NCBI GenBank assembly: GCA_910578505.1
Contig: CAJTPV010000014.1
Span: 8,225-72,224, forward strand
Direction: 5' to 3'
DNA length: 64,000 nucleotides
Source: an uncultured Oscillospiraceae bacterium
GTDB lineage: Bacteria; Bacillota; Clostridia; Oscillospirales; Oscillospiraceae
Within the stretch, counting starts at the first letter, position 1; the number at the start of each line of letters is the position of its first letter. The translations under genes and the position numbers were made by a program. The notes under the pieces are model-generated. The model had not been told where the DNA came from. It made no database searches and saw nothing but the letters and a program-made list of their open reading frames with translations. Below, in pieces: positions 33,144 to 42,010 of the stretch.

Positions 33144-34328
33144 ATGAAAGAATTGGAATTGAAATATGGCTGCAACCCCAACCAGAAGCCCGCCCGCATT
33201 TTTATGCGGGACGGCGGCGAGCTGCCGGTGACGGTCCTTAACGGCAAGCCCGGCTATATCAATTTTCTGGACGCGCTGAACGCCTGGCAGCTGGTCAAGG
33301 AGCTGAAGGAAGCGCTGGGACTGCCCGCCGCCGCGTCTTTCAAGCACGTATCGCCCACCTGCGCAGCCGTGGGCCTGCCGCTGAGCGGGCCGCTGCAGAA
33401 GGCCTGCTTTGTGGACGACATCCCGGACCTGAGCGCCAGCCCCCTGGCCTGCGCCTACGCCCGTGCCAGAGGCGCGGACCGGCTGTGCTCCTTCGGCGAC
33501 TGGGCGGCCCTCAGCGACGTGTGCGACGCCACCACGGCCAAGCTCATCGCCCGTGAGGTGTCCGACGGCGTCATCGCCCCCGGCTACACCTCCGAGGCCC
33601 TGGAGATTCTGCAGGCCAAGCGCAAGGGCGGCTATGCGGTGGTGCAGATCAACCCGGACTATGAGCCGGCCCTCCAGGAGACCAAGGACGTGTTCGGCAT
33701 CACCTTTGAGCAGGGCCGCAACAACTCCAAGATCGGCCTGGAGCTGCTGAACAATATTGTCACCAACAACGACTATCTGCCGGATACGGCCCGCCGGGAC
33801 CTGATTGTGGCCCTCATCACGCTGAAATACACCCAGTCCAACTCCGTCTGCTACGCCAAGGACGGGCAGGCCATCGGTGTGGGCGCGGGCCAGCAGAGCC
33901 GCATCCACTGCACCCGTCTGGCCGGCAGCAAGGCGGACACCTGGCACCTGCGCCAGCATCCGAAGACCCTGGCCCTGCCCTTTATCCCCACCCTCAGCCG
34001 TCCGGAGCGGGACAACATCGTGGACAGCTACATCAACGGCAACGAGGAGGACGTGTGCGCAGACGGCGTGTGGCACAAGTATTTCTGGCACCATCCGGAG
34101 CGCCTGACCTGCGGAGAGGCCCGTGCGTGGCTGGACAACCTGAAGGAAGTGTCCCTGGCCAGCGACGCCTTCTTCCCCTTTGCGGACAACATCGAGCGGG
34201 CCCGCCGCAGCGGCGTCCGGTACGTGGCGGAGCCCGGCGGGTCCATCCGGGATGATCTGGTCATCTCCAAGTGCAACGACTATGACATGGTCATGGCGTT
34301 CACCGGCCTGCGGCTGTTCCACCACTGA
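33144..34328 (+). CDS. AICAR transformylase, stand-alone
   Basis: Phosphoribosylaminoimidazolecarboxamide formyltransferase of 394 aa, equivalent to the C-terminal domain of PurH without the cyclohydrolase domain. It begins ELELKYGCNPNQKPA, has SFKHVSPTCAAVGLPL near residue 66 (the KH catalytic pair of the family), then NSVCYAKDGQAIGVGAGQQSRIH and DAFFPFADNIERA. AAAGGAG precedes the ATG. It works with the PurO-type cyclohydrolase two genes upstream. A hairpin and then an AT-rich island follow, splitting it from purD and purL. Confidence 0.94.
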   Translation: MKELELKYGCNPNQKPARIFMRDGGELPVTVLNGKPGYINFLDALNAWQLVKELKEALGLPAAASFKHVSPTCAAVGLPLSGPLQKACFVDDIPDLSASPLACAYARARGADRLCSFGDWAALSDVCDATTAKLIAREVSDGVIAPGYTSEALEILQAKRKGGYAVVQINPDYEPALQETKDVFGITFEQGRNNSKIGLELLNNIVTNNDYLPDTARRDLIVALITLKYTQSNSVCYAKDGQAIGVGAGQQSRIHCTRLAGSKADTWHLRQHPKTLALPFIPTLSRPERDNIVDSYINGNEEDVCADGVWHKYFWHHPERLTCGEARAWLDNLKEVSLASDAFFPFADNIERARRSGVRYVAEPGGSIRDDLVISKCNDYDMVMAFTGLRLFHH

Positions 34329-34338
34329 TAGAATTTTT

Positions 34339-34367
34339 CCTTTGCCGTCCCACTGGGGCGGCAAAGG
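34339..34367 (+). terminator. hairpin after the AICAR transformylase gene
   Basis: CCTTTGCCG / CGGCAAAGG, with an inner CCC/GGG pair, ten bases after the stop. Only a weak T-rich tail (TTGGTT) follows, so some read-through towards purD and purL is possible. Confidence 0.6.
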
Positions 34368-34444
34368 TTGGTTATAATACTTTTTCCTGAAAGGTGCTTG
34401 CATCAAGCAAAAGCTAGATATAAAATTGGGAGGCAGTTCACAAA

Positions 34445-35002
34445 ATGAAATTGTATAAGCTGCTCGATTCAGCCGGCAAGGAATATCTTTCTGAGATACC
34501 AGGAACTTTTGGCTCTTCGGTAGTTTGAGTGGGTGGCATATCTCGTGAAAATCAGCCATACCAGAGGTTTCCAGTATTTTGAGTGATACACAAAAGAAAG
34601 CAGGAAATAGCACCGTGTCACAAACCTGTCAAGGCAGCGGCTACGCCTCGCCTATGGCGGCCTTGACAGCCTTGCGCCACAGTGCTTTAGGGTAGCCAAG
34701 AGGGGCTAGCGCCCTTCCCTGGCAAATATTGCCCATCTCTCATTTGGTACCCACTCAAACTACCGAAGCCTCGAACTTTTGGTGGAAATAGCAGACTAAA
34801 AATTTATGGGCGTCTTGATTGCCCTACCGCACTCTCCACAATCAGAAGGTTTCCTGGAAGCTACGAAAAATTTCGCGTATTCTTTTCTGATGAAAAAACT
34901 GCACTGGCCGCCGGGTATCGTCCATGTGGAAATTGTTTGCGGACACAATATAGGGAATACATGGAAGATTCCCAAAAATATAAAGAGAAATTTGGACTCT
35001 AA
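34445..35002 (+). pseudogene. Ada-type zinc-binding protein gene split by a MITE
   Basis: The frame begins MKLYKLLDSAGKEYLSEIPG at 34445 (GGGAGG upstream) and is broken after 22 codons at GAACTTTT by a 262-bp insertion. Removing the insertion and one copy of the 8-bp duplication restores a continuous frame: GTFGGNSRLKIYGRLDC, then FFSDEKTALAAGYRPCGNC, and a TAA at 35000-35002, about 95 residues in all. The cysteines in RLDC and RPCGNC are those of the Ada metal-binding (DNA methyl-phosphotriester) domain, here as a stand-alone protein. As it stands the product is a 27-residue truncated peptide ending inside the element. Confidence 0.85.
34511..34772 (+). mobile_element. 262-bp MITE with 8-bp target duplication
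   Basis: Perfect 20-bp terminal inverted repeats lie at 34515-34534 (starting CTTCGGTAGT) and 34749-34768, and the outer ends are GGCT and CCTC. It is flanked on both sides by GAACTTTT (34503-34510 and 34773-34780). It has no coding capacity; an inner inverted repeat CTGTCAAGGC / GCCTTGACAG lies near 34627-34670. The eight-base duplication and GGCTCTTCGG-type end recall ISL3-family elements, so a full-length ISL3-like relative may mobilise it. The parent element is not in the window. Confidence 0.85.
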
Positions 35003-35030
35003 GGAGAATATAGAGAAACTTTTTTACTGC

Positions 35031-35060
35031 TTGACAAAGGCGGCAGTTCTGGTTTATAAG
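35031..35060 (+). promoter_or_regulatory. promoter of the mntA-hepT pair
   Basis: TTGACA (35031-35036), 18 bases, TATAAG (35055-35060), about 50 bases before the antitoxin start. Confidence 0.6.
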
Positions 35061-35108
35061 TGTAAGGAGCATGAATTTATCGTTCATTTTCAGGAAGGGT
35101 TGACCGAT

Positions 35109-35411
35109 ATGCACAAGGATATATTCACGATACCGGATATTGCAGAGCTCGTAAAGCCTGTAGTCAAAAAGTACGGGGTAGAAAGGCTTTACTTGTTTGG
35201 GTCTTATGCGCGAGGAGAAGCTGATGCAGGCAGCGATTTGGATTTTCTTGTATTCGGAGGCGAAAACTTTAAACTTACAACAATTTTTGCTTTTGCCGAA
35301 GAACTGCGCGAAGTACTGGAAAAAGATGTCGATGTTTTTGAAATCAACGAAATCAACAGGGACAGTAGTTTTTATAGAGCGCTTATGAAAGAGAGGCTGC
35401 TTATTGCATGA
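35109..35411 (+). CDS. mntA: MNT-domain nucleotidyltransferase antitoxin
   Basis: 100 aa minimal nucleotidyltransferase of the MntA type. The active-site pattern GSYARGEADAGSDLDF (G-S-x10-D-x-D) is near residues 31-46, and a third aspartate sits in VDVFEIN. In studied HEPN-MNT pairs the enzyme adds AMP to the toxin to silence it. GGAAGGG lies nine bases before the ATG. The stop overlaps the HEPN gene as ATGA. Composition is more AT-rich than the purine genes around it, in keeping with acquisition in an island. Confidence 0.85.
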   Translation: MHKDIFTIPDIAELVKPVVKKYGVERLYLFGSYARGEADAGSDLDFLVFGGENFKLTTIFAFAEELREVLEKDVDVFEINEINRDSSFYRALMKERLLIA

Positions 35412-35758
35412 AATATTCGGACCAGCAGCGCCTTCAAAAAATCTATGAGAAGTCATCGGAATTGTGCCAGTATATTTCTGCAAATCATATAAATGAAGAA
35501 GCTCTGTTAACAGAAGTTCCCTTGCAGTGGCTTGTCACAACGCCGTTATATAACATTGGCGAACACGTTTACAACCTTTCTGCAGAGTATAAACAAGCTC
35601 ACAGTGATGTTCCGTGGGCAATGATTGCTGGGCTGAGACACCGCTTAGTGCATGACTATGAAGGTACAAATTGGAACATTATCGCAAAAGTCGTTTTTGA
35701 GGAATTACCGATTTTTAAGGAGCAAATAAAGGAGCTTTTAGAATGGAGAACGAAATAA
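35408..35758 (+). CDS. hepT: HEPN-domain RNase toxin
   Basis: 116 aa all-helical DUF86/HepT protein. The catalytic motif R-x4-H-x-Y is intact in RHRLVHDY (near residue 78), where the tyrosine is the site modified by MntA in characterised pairs. It is a predicted ribonuclease that blocks translation when free. Overlaps mntA by four bases and the GNAT gene by 16. Order antitoxin then toxin. Confidence 0.85.
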   Translation: MKYSDQQRLQKIYEKSSELCQYISANHINEEALLTEVPLQWLVTTPLYNIGEHVYNLSAEYKQAHSDVPWAMIAGLRHRLVHDYEGTNWNIIAKVVFEELPIFKEQIKELLEWRTK

Positions 35759-36276
35759 TCATTGCAGAAACAGATAGGCTAGTACTAAGAAGATACCAAA
35801 AAGAAGATATTCAGGACTTATTTGAATATTTATCCGATGAAGAAGTCGTGAAATATGAACCGCATAAACCCCTGACCTTTGAGGAAGCAAAAGAAAATCT
35901 TGCATGGCGGATCAGTACAGATGAAATGATTGCTGTTGAATTGAAACATTCCCACAAAATGATCGGGAATGTATATCTGGGCAAGCGGGACTTTGAAGCG
36001 CTGGAAATGGGATATGTATTTAACCGAAATTATTGGGGCCATGGTTACGCTGCTGAAAGCTGCAGAGCCTTGATTCAACTGGCATTCTCCCATGGCATAC
36101 ACAGGATATATGCGGAATGCGACCCCGACAATTTGAATTCGTGGAAATTGCTTGAAGCGTTAGCATTTCAGCGCGAAGCGTATTTCAGAAGAAATGTGTA
36201 TTTCTGGAAAGACGAAGAGGATCGACCCATCTGGAAAGACACATATGTATATGCCAAATTAAACGATAACGTGTGA
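35743..36276 (+). CDS. GNAT family acetyltransferase (RimJ/RimL type)
   Basis: 177 aa. It opens ETDRLVLRRYQKEDIQDLFEY, the start of RimJ/RimL-like acetyltransferases, and has the acetyl-CoA stretch LEMGYVFNRNYWGHGYAAES near residues 87-106 followed by AECDPDNLNSWKLLEALAF. AAGGAG lies eight bases before the ATG, inside hepT, so it is cotranscribed with the toxin-antitoxin pair. The substrate could be a protein N-terminus, a drug or a small amine; nothing in the sequence decides. Confidence 0.88.
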   Translation: MENEIIIAETDRLVLRRYQKEDIQDLFEYLSDEEVVKYEPHKPLTFEEAKENLAWRISTDEMIAVELKHSHKMIGNVYLGKRDFEALEMGYVFNRNYWGHGYAAESCRALIQLAFSHGIHRIYAECDPDNLNSWKLLEALAFQREAYFRRNVYFWKDEEDRPIWKDTYVYAKLNDNV

Positions 36277-36334
36277 ATCGCAGAATTTTCCATGATATAA
36301 TTGGAACCACAAATCTGGATTTGGAGGAATAATC

Positions 36335-36854
36335 GTGGGAATATACAGAATCAATCAAATGTTTGTGCCGTTGCAAAGCTAATGTCTACTATAAAACCAG
36401 ACTGGTGGGATTTTGCGGGAGCAAGCCGGCAGCTGCAAGATGTATCTTTACTTGCGAATTTAATCGGCTGGTATATTGGGGACGAAGCAAACCCTAAGGC
36501 TGGATTTTGTGTGCCGAATATGATGGGTATTCTTATTTGACAATAGAATGCCTTGGATATGATGAAAATGGAATTTTTGTTGTGGAAGAACAGTTAGAAC
36601 CGTTATTGAGACAAGCTGAGGAACACGCAAGGGAAAAAGGATATCGGAACTTGAAGTATATTATAGGCTCAACTGATATGTCATGCCATGGTAGCCCAAT
36701 TCAGAATTACGCAGATGAATTGAGAGAACTAAAATCGCATGGCAGAAAGGATTTTGACTATTTTGTGCAGTACGGTTTTTCTCCAACGGGTTTTATCCCA
36801 AACTGCTATGGGGAAAATTATCACGGTATCATTATGATAAAGCCGCTCATATAA
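36335..36854 (+). pseudogene. GNAT-like gene broken by two frameshifts
   Basis: A GTG with GGAGG seven bases upstream starts VGIYRINQMFVPLQS and stops at once. The chain continues in a second frame (MSTIKPDWWDFAGASRQLQD to GDEANPKAG) and, after another shift near 36510, in a third (CAEYDGYSYLTIECLGYD to the end). The last part, VVEEQLEPLLRQAEEHAREKG and GFSPTGF, is typical of acetyltransferases. Joined, the pieces make one protein of about 170 aa. Lost function is likely. Confidence 0.7.
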
Positions 36855-36906
36855 ACCTGAATTTCTCGGGCAGCAAATCAATATTCTTCTACAAGGAGGA
36901 CAGATA

Positions 36907-38184
36907 ATGAACATACTGGTCATCGGCGGCGGGGGCCGCGAGCACGCCATCATCCAGAAACTGAAGGAGGACCCCAGGGCGGAAAAAATCTACGCCCTGC
37001 CCGGCAACGCCGGCATGGCGGCGGACGCGGAGTGCCATCCCATCGCCGCCACCGACATCCCCGCCATCGTCTCTTTCGCCAAGGACCACGCCATTGACCT
37101 GGCCGTTGTCGCGCCGGACGACCCCCTGGTACTGGGCGCGGTGGACGCTCTCAGCGGGGCGGGCATCCTCTGCTTCGGCCCCAGGAAGAACGCCGCCGCC
37201 ATCGAGGGCAGCAAGGTGTTCGCCAAGAACCTGATGAAGCAGTACGGCATCCCCACCGCCGCCTATGAGACCTTCAGCGAACTGGACAAGGCTCTGGCCT
37301 ATGTGGAGACCTGCCCCCTGCCCACGGTGGTCAAGGCCGACGGCCTGGCGCTGGGTAAAGGCGTGCTGATCTGCGAGACCCGTGAGGCCGCGCGGGAGGC
37401 GGTGCGCTCCATGATGGAGGGCCGCATCTTCGGCGACAGCGGCGCGAATGTGGTGATTGAGGAATTTCTCACCGGGCCGGAGGTGTCCGTGCTGTCCTTT
37501 ACCGACGGGGAGACGCTGGTCCCCATGGTGTCCTCCATGGACCACAAGCGGGCCCTGGACGGCGACAAGGGCCTGAACACCGGCGGCATGGGAACCGTGG
37601 CCCCCAACCCGTTCTACACGCCGGAGGTGGCGGAGCGGTGCATGCGGGAGATTTTCCTGCCCACCATCCGGGCCATGAAAGCGGAGGGACGGCCCTTCCG
37701 CGGCTGTCTCTACTTCGGCCTCATGCTCACCCCCGAAGGACCGAAGGTCATCGAGTACAACTGCCGCTTCGGGGACCCGGAGACCCAGGTGGTGCTGCCG
37801 CTGCTGGAGGGGAGTTTGCTGGACATCATGCTGGCCGTGGCAAAGGGCACGCTGGCGGACACCCCGGTGACATTCAGCGGCAAGAACGCCTGCTGCGTGA
37901 TTCTTGCCTCCAACGGATACCCCCAGCACTACGAGAAGGGCTTCCCCATGACCCTGCCGGAGACCGGGGAAAACGAGCGGATCTACATCGCGGGGGCCGC
38001 CTGCAAGGACGGGCAGCTGGTGACCAACGGCGGGCGTGTTCTGGGCGCGGTGGCCGTGGCAGACGCCCTGCCCGACGCCATCACAGCCGCCTACGCCCTG
38101 GCGGACCGCATCCATTTTGATAACGCCTATTGCCGCCGTGACATCGGGCAGCGGGCCCTCACGGCTTTGGGAGGGAATGCGTAA
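36907..38184 (+). CDS. purD: phosphoribosylamine-glycine ligase
   Basis: 425 aa ATP-grasp ligase that makes GAR. N-terminal MNILVIGGGGREHAII, the ATP site around PTVVKADGLALGKGVLIC (near residue 140), the family signature RFGDPETQVVLPLL near residue 290, and DKGLNTGGMGTVAP. AAGGAGG lies seven bases before the ATG. It resumes the GC-rich purine operon after the AT-rich island. I see no strong promoter for it in the 50 bases before it. Stop and purL start overlap as TAATG. Confidence 0.96.
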   Translation: MNILVIGGGGREHAIIQKLKEDPRAEKIYALPGNAGMAADAECHPIAATDIPAIVSFAKDHAIDLAVVAPDDPLVLGAVDALSGAGILCFGPRKNAAAIEGSKVFAKNLMKQYGIPTAAYETFSELDKALAYVETCPLPTVVKADGLALGKGVLICETREAAREAVRSMMEGRIFGDSGANVVIEEFLTGPEVSVLSFTDGETLVPMVSSMDHKRALDGDKGLNTGGMGTVAPNPFYTPEVAERCMREIFLPTIRAMKAEGRPFRGCLYFGLMLTPEGPKVIEYNCRFGDPETQVVLPLLEGSLLDIMLAVAKGTLADTPVTFSGKNACCVILASNGYPQHYEKGFPMTLPETGENERIYIAGAACKDGQLVTNGGRVLGAVAVADALPDAITAAYALADRIHFDNAYCRRDIGQRALTALGGNA

Positions 38185-41100
38185 TGGTATATCGTATTTT
38201 TTCGGAAAAGCGCCCCGGTTTGTCCCCGGAGGCGGACAGCCTGCTGTCGGATCTGCGTGGGTTCCTGGGCATCGAGTCCCTGGCCGGTATCCGCATCCTG
38301 AACCGCTACGATGTGGAGAACATCGACCCCCAGGTCTATGAGAAGGCCAAGGGCACCGTATTCTCCGAGCCCCAGGTGGACGTGACCTGGGACGAGACCT
38401 TCCCGGAGACACGGGAGGCCCACAGCCTGCTGGCGGTGGAGGCATTGCCGGGGCAGTTCGACCAGCGCTCTGACTCCTGCGCCCAGTGCATCCAGCTGAT
38501 GGCCGGGGTGGAACGGCCCCTGGTGGCGTACGCCAAGGTGTATATCCTGCAGGGCTGTCTGTCCCAGGAGCAGCTGGACAAAATCAAGCACTATCTCATC
38601 AACCCGGTGGAGAGCCGGGAAACCGGCATGGACAAACCGGACACGCTGGTCCGCAGCCACCCCCAGCCGCCTATGGTGGAGACCCTGACAGGCTTTACCG
38701 CTCTGGACGAGGCCGGTCTGACGGCGCTGCTGGACAGGCTGGGCCTTGCCATGGACATTGACGACCTGACATTCCTCCAATCCTATTTCCGGGACCAGGA
38801 GCACCGGGACCCCAGCATCACGGAGGTGCGCGTGGTGGACACCTACTGGTCCGACCACTGCCGCCACACCACCTTCTCCACCCATATCGACAGCGTTGAC
38901 ATTGCGGACGGCGATGTCCGCGCCGCCTACGAAAAATATCTGAACCTGCGGCGGGAGGTCTACGGCGAGGAGAAAGCCGCCCAGCGGCCCCAGACCCTGA
39001 TGGACATCGCCACCATCGGCACAAAGGCCCTGAAAAAGCGGGGCGCGCTGCCGGAGCTGGACGAGAGCGAGGAGATCAACGCCTGCTCCATCCACGTCCC
39101 CGCAGTGGTGGACGGCCAGGAGCAGGATTGGCTGCTGATGTTCAAGAACGAGACCCACAACCACCCCACGGAGATCGAGCCCTTCGGCGGCGCGGCCACC
39201 TGTATCGGCGGCTGCATCCGGGACCCCCTGTCGGGCCGGGCCTACGTCCATCAGGCCATGCGTGTCACCGGCTGCGGCGACCCCAGAGCGTCCTTTGCGG
39301 ACACCCTCCCCGGCAAGCTGCCCCAGCGGAAGCTGGCCGTCACGGCGGCGGCGGGCTACAGCTCCTACGGCAACCAGATCGGCCTGGCCACCGGCCACGT
39401 GGCGGAGCTGTACCACCCCGGCTATATCGCCAAGCATCTGGAGTGCGGCGCGGTGGTGGGGGCGTCCCCGGCGGAGAACGTGCGCCGGGAGCGCCCGGCC
39501 CCCGGCGACGTGGTCATCCTGCTGGGAGGCCGCACCGGGCGGGACGGCATCGGCGGGGCCACCGGCTCCTCCAAGAGCCACAACCTGACCAGCCTGACCA
39601 CCATGGCCAGCGAGGTCCAGAAGGGCAACGCCCCCGAGGAGCGGAAGCTCCAGCGGCTGTTCCGGAATCCCTGCGTGACAAAGATGATTAAGCGCTGCAA
39701 CGACTTCGGCGCGGGCGGTGTCAGCGTGGCCATCGGCGAGCTGGCGGACGGGCTGGAGATCGACCTGGACGCGGTGCGCAAGAAATATGACGGCCTGGAC
39801 GGCACGGAGCTGGCTATTTCCGAGAGCCAGGAGCGCATGGCTGTTGTGGTGGCCCCGGAGGATGAGGCGGCGTTCATCGCCCTGGCCGGGACGGAAAATC
39901 TGGAGGCATATCGGGCCGCTGTGGTGACGGAGAGTCCCCGGATGGTCATGAAATGGCGGGGGACCACCATCGCCGATCTGAGCCGGGAGTTCCTCAACAC
40001 CAACGGAGCGGTGAAGCACACGGCGGTGGCCGTGCCGGAGTATGCGGGGCACGGGGTACAGCGGCCCTCCACCCTGCGGGACGTTGCCGCCAGTCTCCGG
40101 TGCGCCTCCCGGCGGGGACTGGTGGAGCGGTTCGACAGCACCATCGGCGCGGGGAGCGTGACCATGCCCTTCGGCGGCAGGACCCAGCGGACCCCCGCCC
40201 AGTCCATGGCCGCGCTGCTGCCGGTAGAACCCATGCAGGAGACGGAGCAGGCCAGCGTCATGTCCTGGGCCTGCGACCCGGAGGCGCTGTCCGACAGTCC
40301 CTACTGGGGCGCTTACGACGCGGTGACCGCCTCCCTCTCCAAGCTGGCAGCCGCCGGAGCGGACTACAAGAAGGCATACCTGACCCTGCAGGAATATTTT
40401 GAGAAGCTGCGCACAGACCCCCAGCGCTGGGGCAAGCCCTTCCAGGCCCTGCTGGGGGCCCTGGAGGCACAGATCGACTACGGCTGCGCCGCCATCGGCG
40501 GCAAGGACTCCATGTCCGGGTCCTTCCTGGATCTGGACGTGCCGCCCACGGTGATCTCCTTCGCCATTGCGCCCATTCTGGCGGGCGAGGTGCTGACGCC
40601 GGAGTTCAAGGAGCCGGGCCACCCGGTGTACCTCTTCGCCGGAGACGGCACGGCCCAGGGGCAGACCGCCGCCTGGGAGGCGTTCCACACGCTGGCCCAA
40701 TCCGGCAAGGTCAAGGCCGCCTGGGCGGTGGAAAACAGCCTGGCCGACGGAGTGATGAAGATGTCCTTCGGCAACCGGATTGGCTTTAGCAGCAACAGCG
40801 ACGGCTTCAACTGGTACGCCCCCTGTCCCGGCGGCATCGCGGCGGAGCTGACGGAGGACGTGGACCTGCCCTGGACCAAACGGATTGGCGTGACCACAGC
40901 GGAGCCTGTTGTCAGCATTGCGGGCGATACCGCCGCCATCGACGAGCTGCTGGCTCTCAACGAGGCTGTTCTGGAGGACGTCTATCCCACCCGCACGGCT
41001 GAGGCCGGCGAGGTGCAGCCGGTAACATGGGACAAGGGCGCCCCCGCCGTGTTCGGGCGCGGGATCGCGCAGCCCCGGGTGGTGGTCCCGGTGTTCCCAG

Positions 41101-41867
41101 GGACCAACTGCGAGTACGACTCGGTCAGGGCCTGTCTCCGGGCGGGCATGACAGCGGAGACGGTGGTCGTCCGGAACCTGACGCCGGACAGCCTGGAGCA
41201 GTCCGCCGTGGAGCTGGAGGGGGCCATCCGGAAGGGGCAGATCGTATTCCTCCCCGGCGGCTTCTCCGGCGGCGACGAGCCGGACGGGTCCGCGAAGTTT
41301 ATTGTGTCCTTCCTGCGCAATCCCCAGCTCTCCGACGCCATCCACGACCTGCTGCAGAATCGGGACGGCCTGATGCTGGGCATCTGCAACGGCTTCCAGG
41401 CCCTCATCAAGCTGGGGCTGGTGCCCTATGGGAAGATCATCGACACGGACGCGGACTGCCCCACCCTGACCTACAACACCATCGGACGCCACCAGTCGTC
41501 CATTGTCCGCACACGGGTGTGCTCCAACCTCTCCCCCTGGCTGATGGGCGCGGAGCCCGGCGAAATCTACAGCGTCCCCATCTCCCACGGCGAGGGGCGG
41601 TTCATCGCCTCCGAGGCCCTGCTGCGGGAGCTGGCGGAAAAGGGACAGATTGCCACCCAGTACGTTGACCTGGCGGGCAGGCCGTCTATGGACACGGCCT
41701 TCAACCCCAACGGCTCCCTCTGGGCGGTGGAGGGCATCACCTCCCCCGACGGGCGGGTACTGGGCAAGATGGGCCACAGCGAGCGCGTGGGCGCGAGCCT
41801 GTACCGCAACGTGCCGGGGAACTATAATATCGGCCTCTTCCAAAGCGCCGCGAAATATTTTAAGTAA
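38184..41867 (+). CDS. purL: FGAM synthase, large clostridial type
   Basis: Phosphoribosylformylglycinamidine synthase of 1227 aa, the single-chain form with synthase domains and a C-terminal glutaminase. N-terminal linker region, then TYWSDHCRHTTFSTHI (near residue 217), the ATP region NETHNHPTEIEPFGGAATCIGG (residues 315-336) in the first AIRS-like half, and the class I amidotransferase at the end: VPVFPGTNCEYD, the nucleophile in LGICNGFQ (near residue 1070) and the SHGEGRF triad part. It starts on the purD stop (TAATG). A strong terminator follows, so it ends the operon. Confidence 0.96.
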   Translation: MVYRIFSEKRPGLSPEADSLLSDLRGFLGIESLAGIRILNRYDVENIDPQVYEKAKGTVFSEPQVDVTWDETFPETREAHSLLAVEALPGQFDQRSDSCAQCIQLMAGVERPLVAYAKVYILQGCLSQEQLDKIKHYLINPVESRETGMDKPDTLVRSHPQPPMVETLTGFTALDEAGLTALLDRLGLAMDIDDLTFLQSYFRDQEHRDPSITEVRVVDTYWSDHCRHTTFSTHIDSVDIADGDVRAAYEKYLNLRREVYGEEKAAQRPQTLMDIATIGTKALKKRGALPELDESEEINACSIHVPAVVDGQEQDWLLMFKNETHNHPTEIEPFGGAATCIGGCIRDPLSGRAYVHQAMRVTGCGDPRASFADTLPGKLPQRKLAVTAAAGYSSYGNQIGLATGHVAELYHPGYIAKHLECGAVVGASPAENVRRERPAPGDVVILLGGRTGRDGIGGATGSSKSHNLTSLTTMASEVQKGNAPEERKLQRLFRNPCVTKMIKRCNDFGAGGVSVAIGELADGLEIDLDAVRKKYDGLDGTELAISESQERMAVVVAPEDEAAFIALAGTENLEAYRAAVVTESPRMVMKWRGTTIADLSREFLNTNGAVKHTAVAVPEYAGHGVQRPSTLRDVAASLRCASRRGLVERFDSTIGAGSVTMPFGGRTQRTPAQSMAALLPVEPMQETEQASVMSWACDPEALSDSPYWGAYDAVTASLSKLAAAGADYKKAYLTLQEYFEKLRTDPQRWGKPFQALLGALEAQIDYGCAAIGGKDSMSGSFLDLDVPPTVISFAIAPILAGEVLTPEFKEPGHPVYLFAGDGTAQGQTAAWEAFHTLAQSGKVKAAWAVENSLADGVMKMSFGNRIGFSSNSDGFNWYAPCPGGIAAELTEDVDLPWTKRIGVTTAEPVVSIAGDTAAIDELLALNEAVLEDVYPTRTAEAGEVQPVTWDKGAPAVFGRGIAQPRVVVPVFPGTNCEYDSVRACLRAGMTAETVVVRNLTPDSLEQSAVELEGAIRKGQIVFLPGGFSGGDEPDGSAKFIVSFLRNPQLSDAIHDLLQNRDGLMLGICNGFQALIKLGLVPYGKIIDTDADCPTLTYNTIGRHQSSIVRTRVCSNLSPWLMGAEPGEIYSVPISHGEGRFIASEALLRELAEKGQIATQYVDLAGRPSMDTAFNPNGSLWAVEGITSPDGRVLGKMGHSERVGASLYRNVPGNYNIGLFQSAAKYFK

Positions 41868-41877
41868 CCAACGGCAG

Positions 41878-41914
41878 CGCCGGTCAGACGGAATATCTGA
41901 CCGGCGCTTTTCAT
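41878..41914 (+). terminator. terminator of the purine operon
   Basis: A perfect 12-bp stem GCGCCGGTCAGA / TCTGACCGGCGC with a seven-base loop, followed by TTTTC, ten bases after purL. Confidence 0.9.
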
Positions 41915-41951
41915 AAAACAGCAAAGTTCCAGACAAAATGCCAAAATTCGG

Positions 41952-41980
41952 TTGACATATGTAGCATATCGTGCTATACT
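41952..41980 (+). promoter_or_regulatory. promoter with an internal inverted repeat
   Basis: TTGACA (41952-41957), 17 bases, TATACT (41975-41980). The spacer contains TAGCA-TATCG-TGCTA (41962-41976), reaching into the -10, a likely operator. It drives the secreted-protein gene 30 bases downstream. Confidence 0.8.
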
Positions 41981-42010
41981 GCTGGCAAACCAACACGAGG
42001 AGGACGCGCT

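Noticed and set aside
34511..34772. The repeat-bounded stretch as a CRISPR or a terminator pair
   Set aside because: There are only two copies, in inverted order, at the ends of a segment flanked by an 8-bp duplication, which is the mark of transposition.
34806..35411. A 201-aa nucleotidyltransferase starting at 34806
   Set aside because: The first 100 codons are the Ada-type gene read in a wrong frame; the true start at 35109 has a ribosome site and gives the normal length for MntA.
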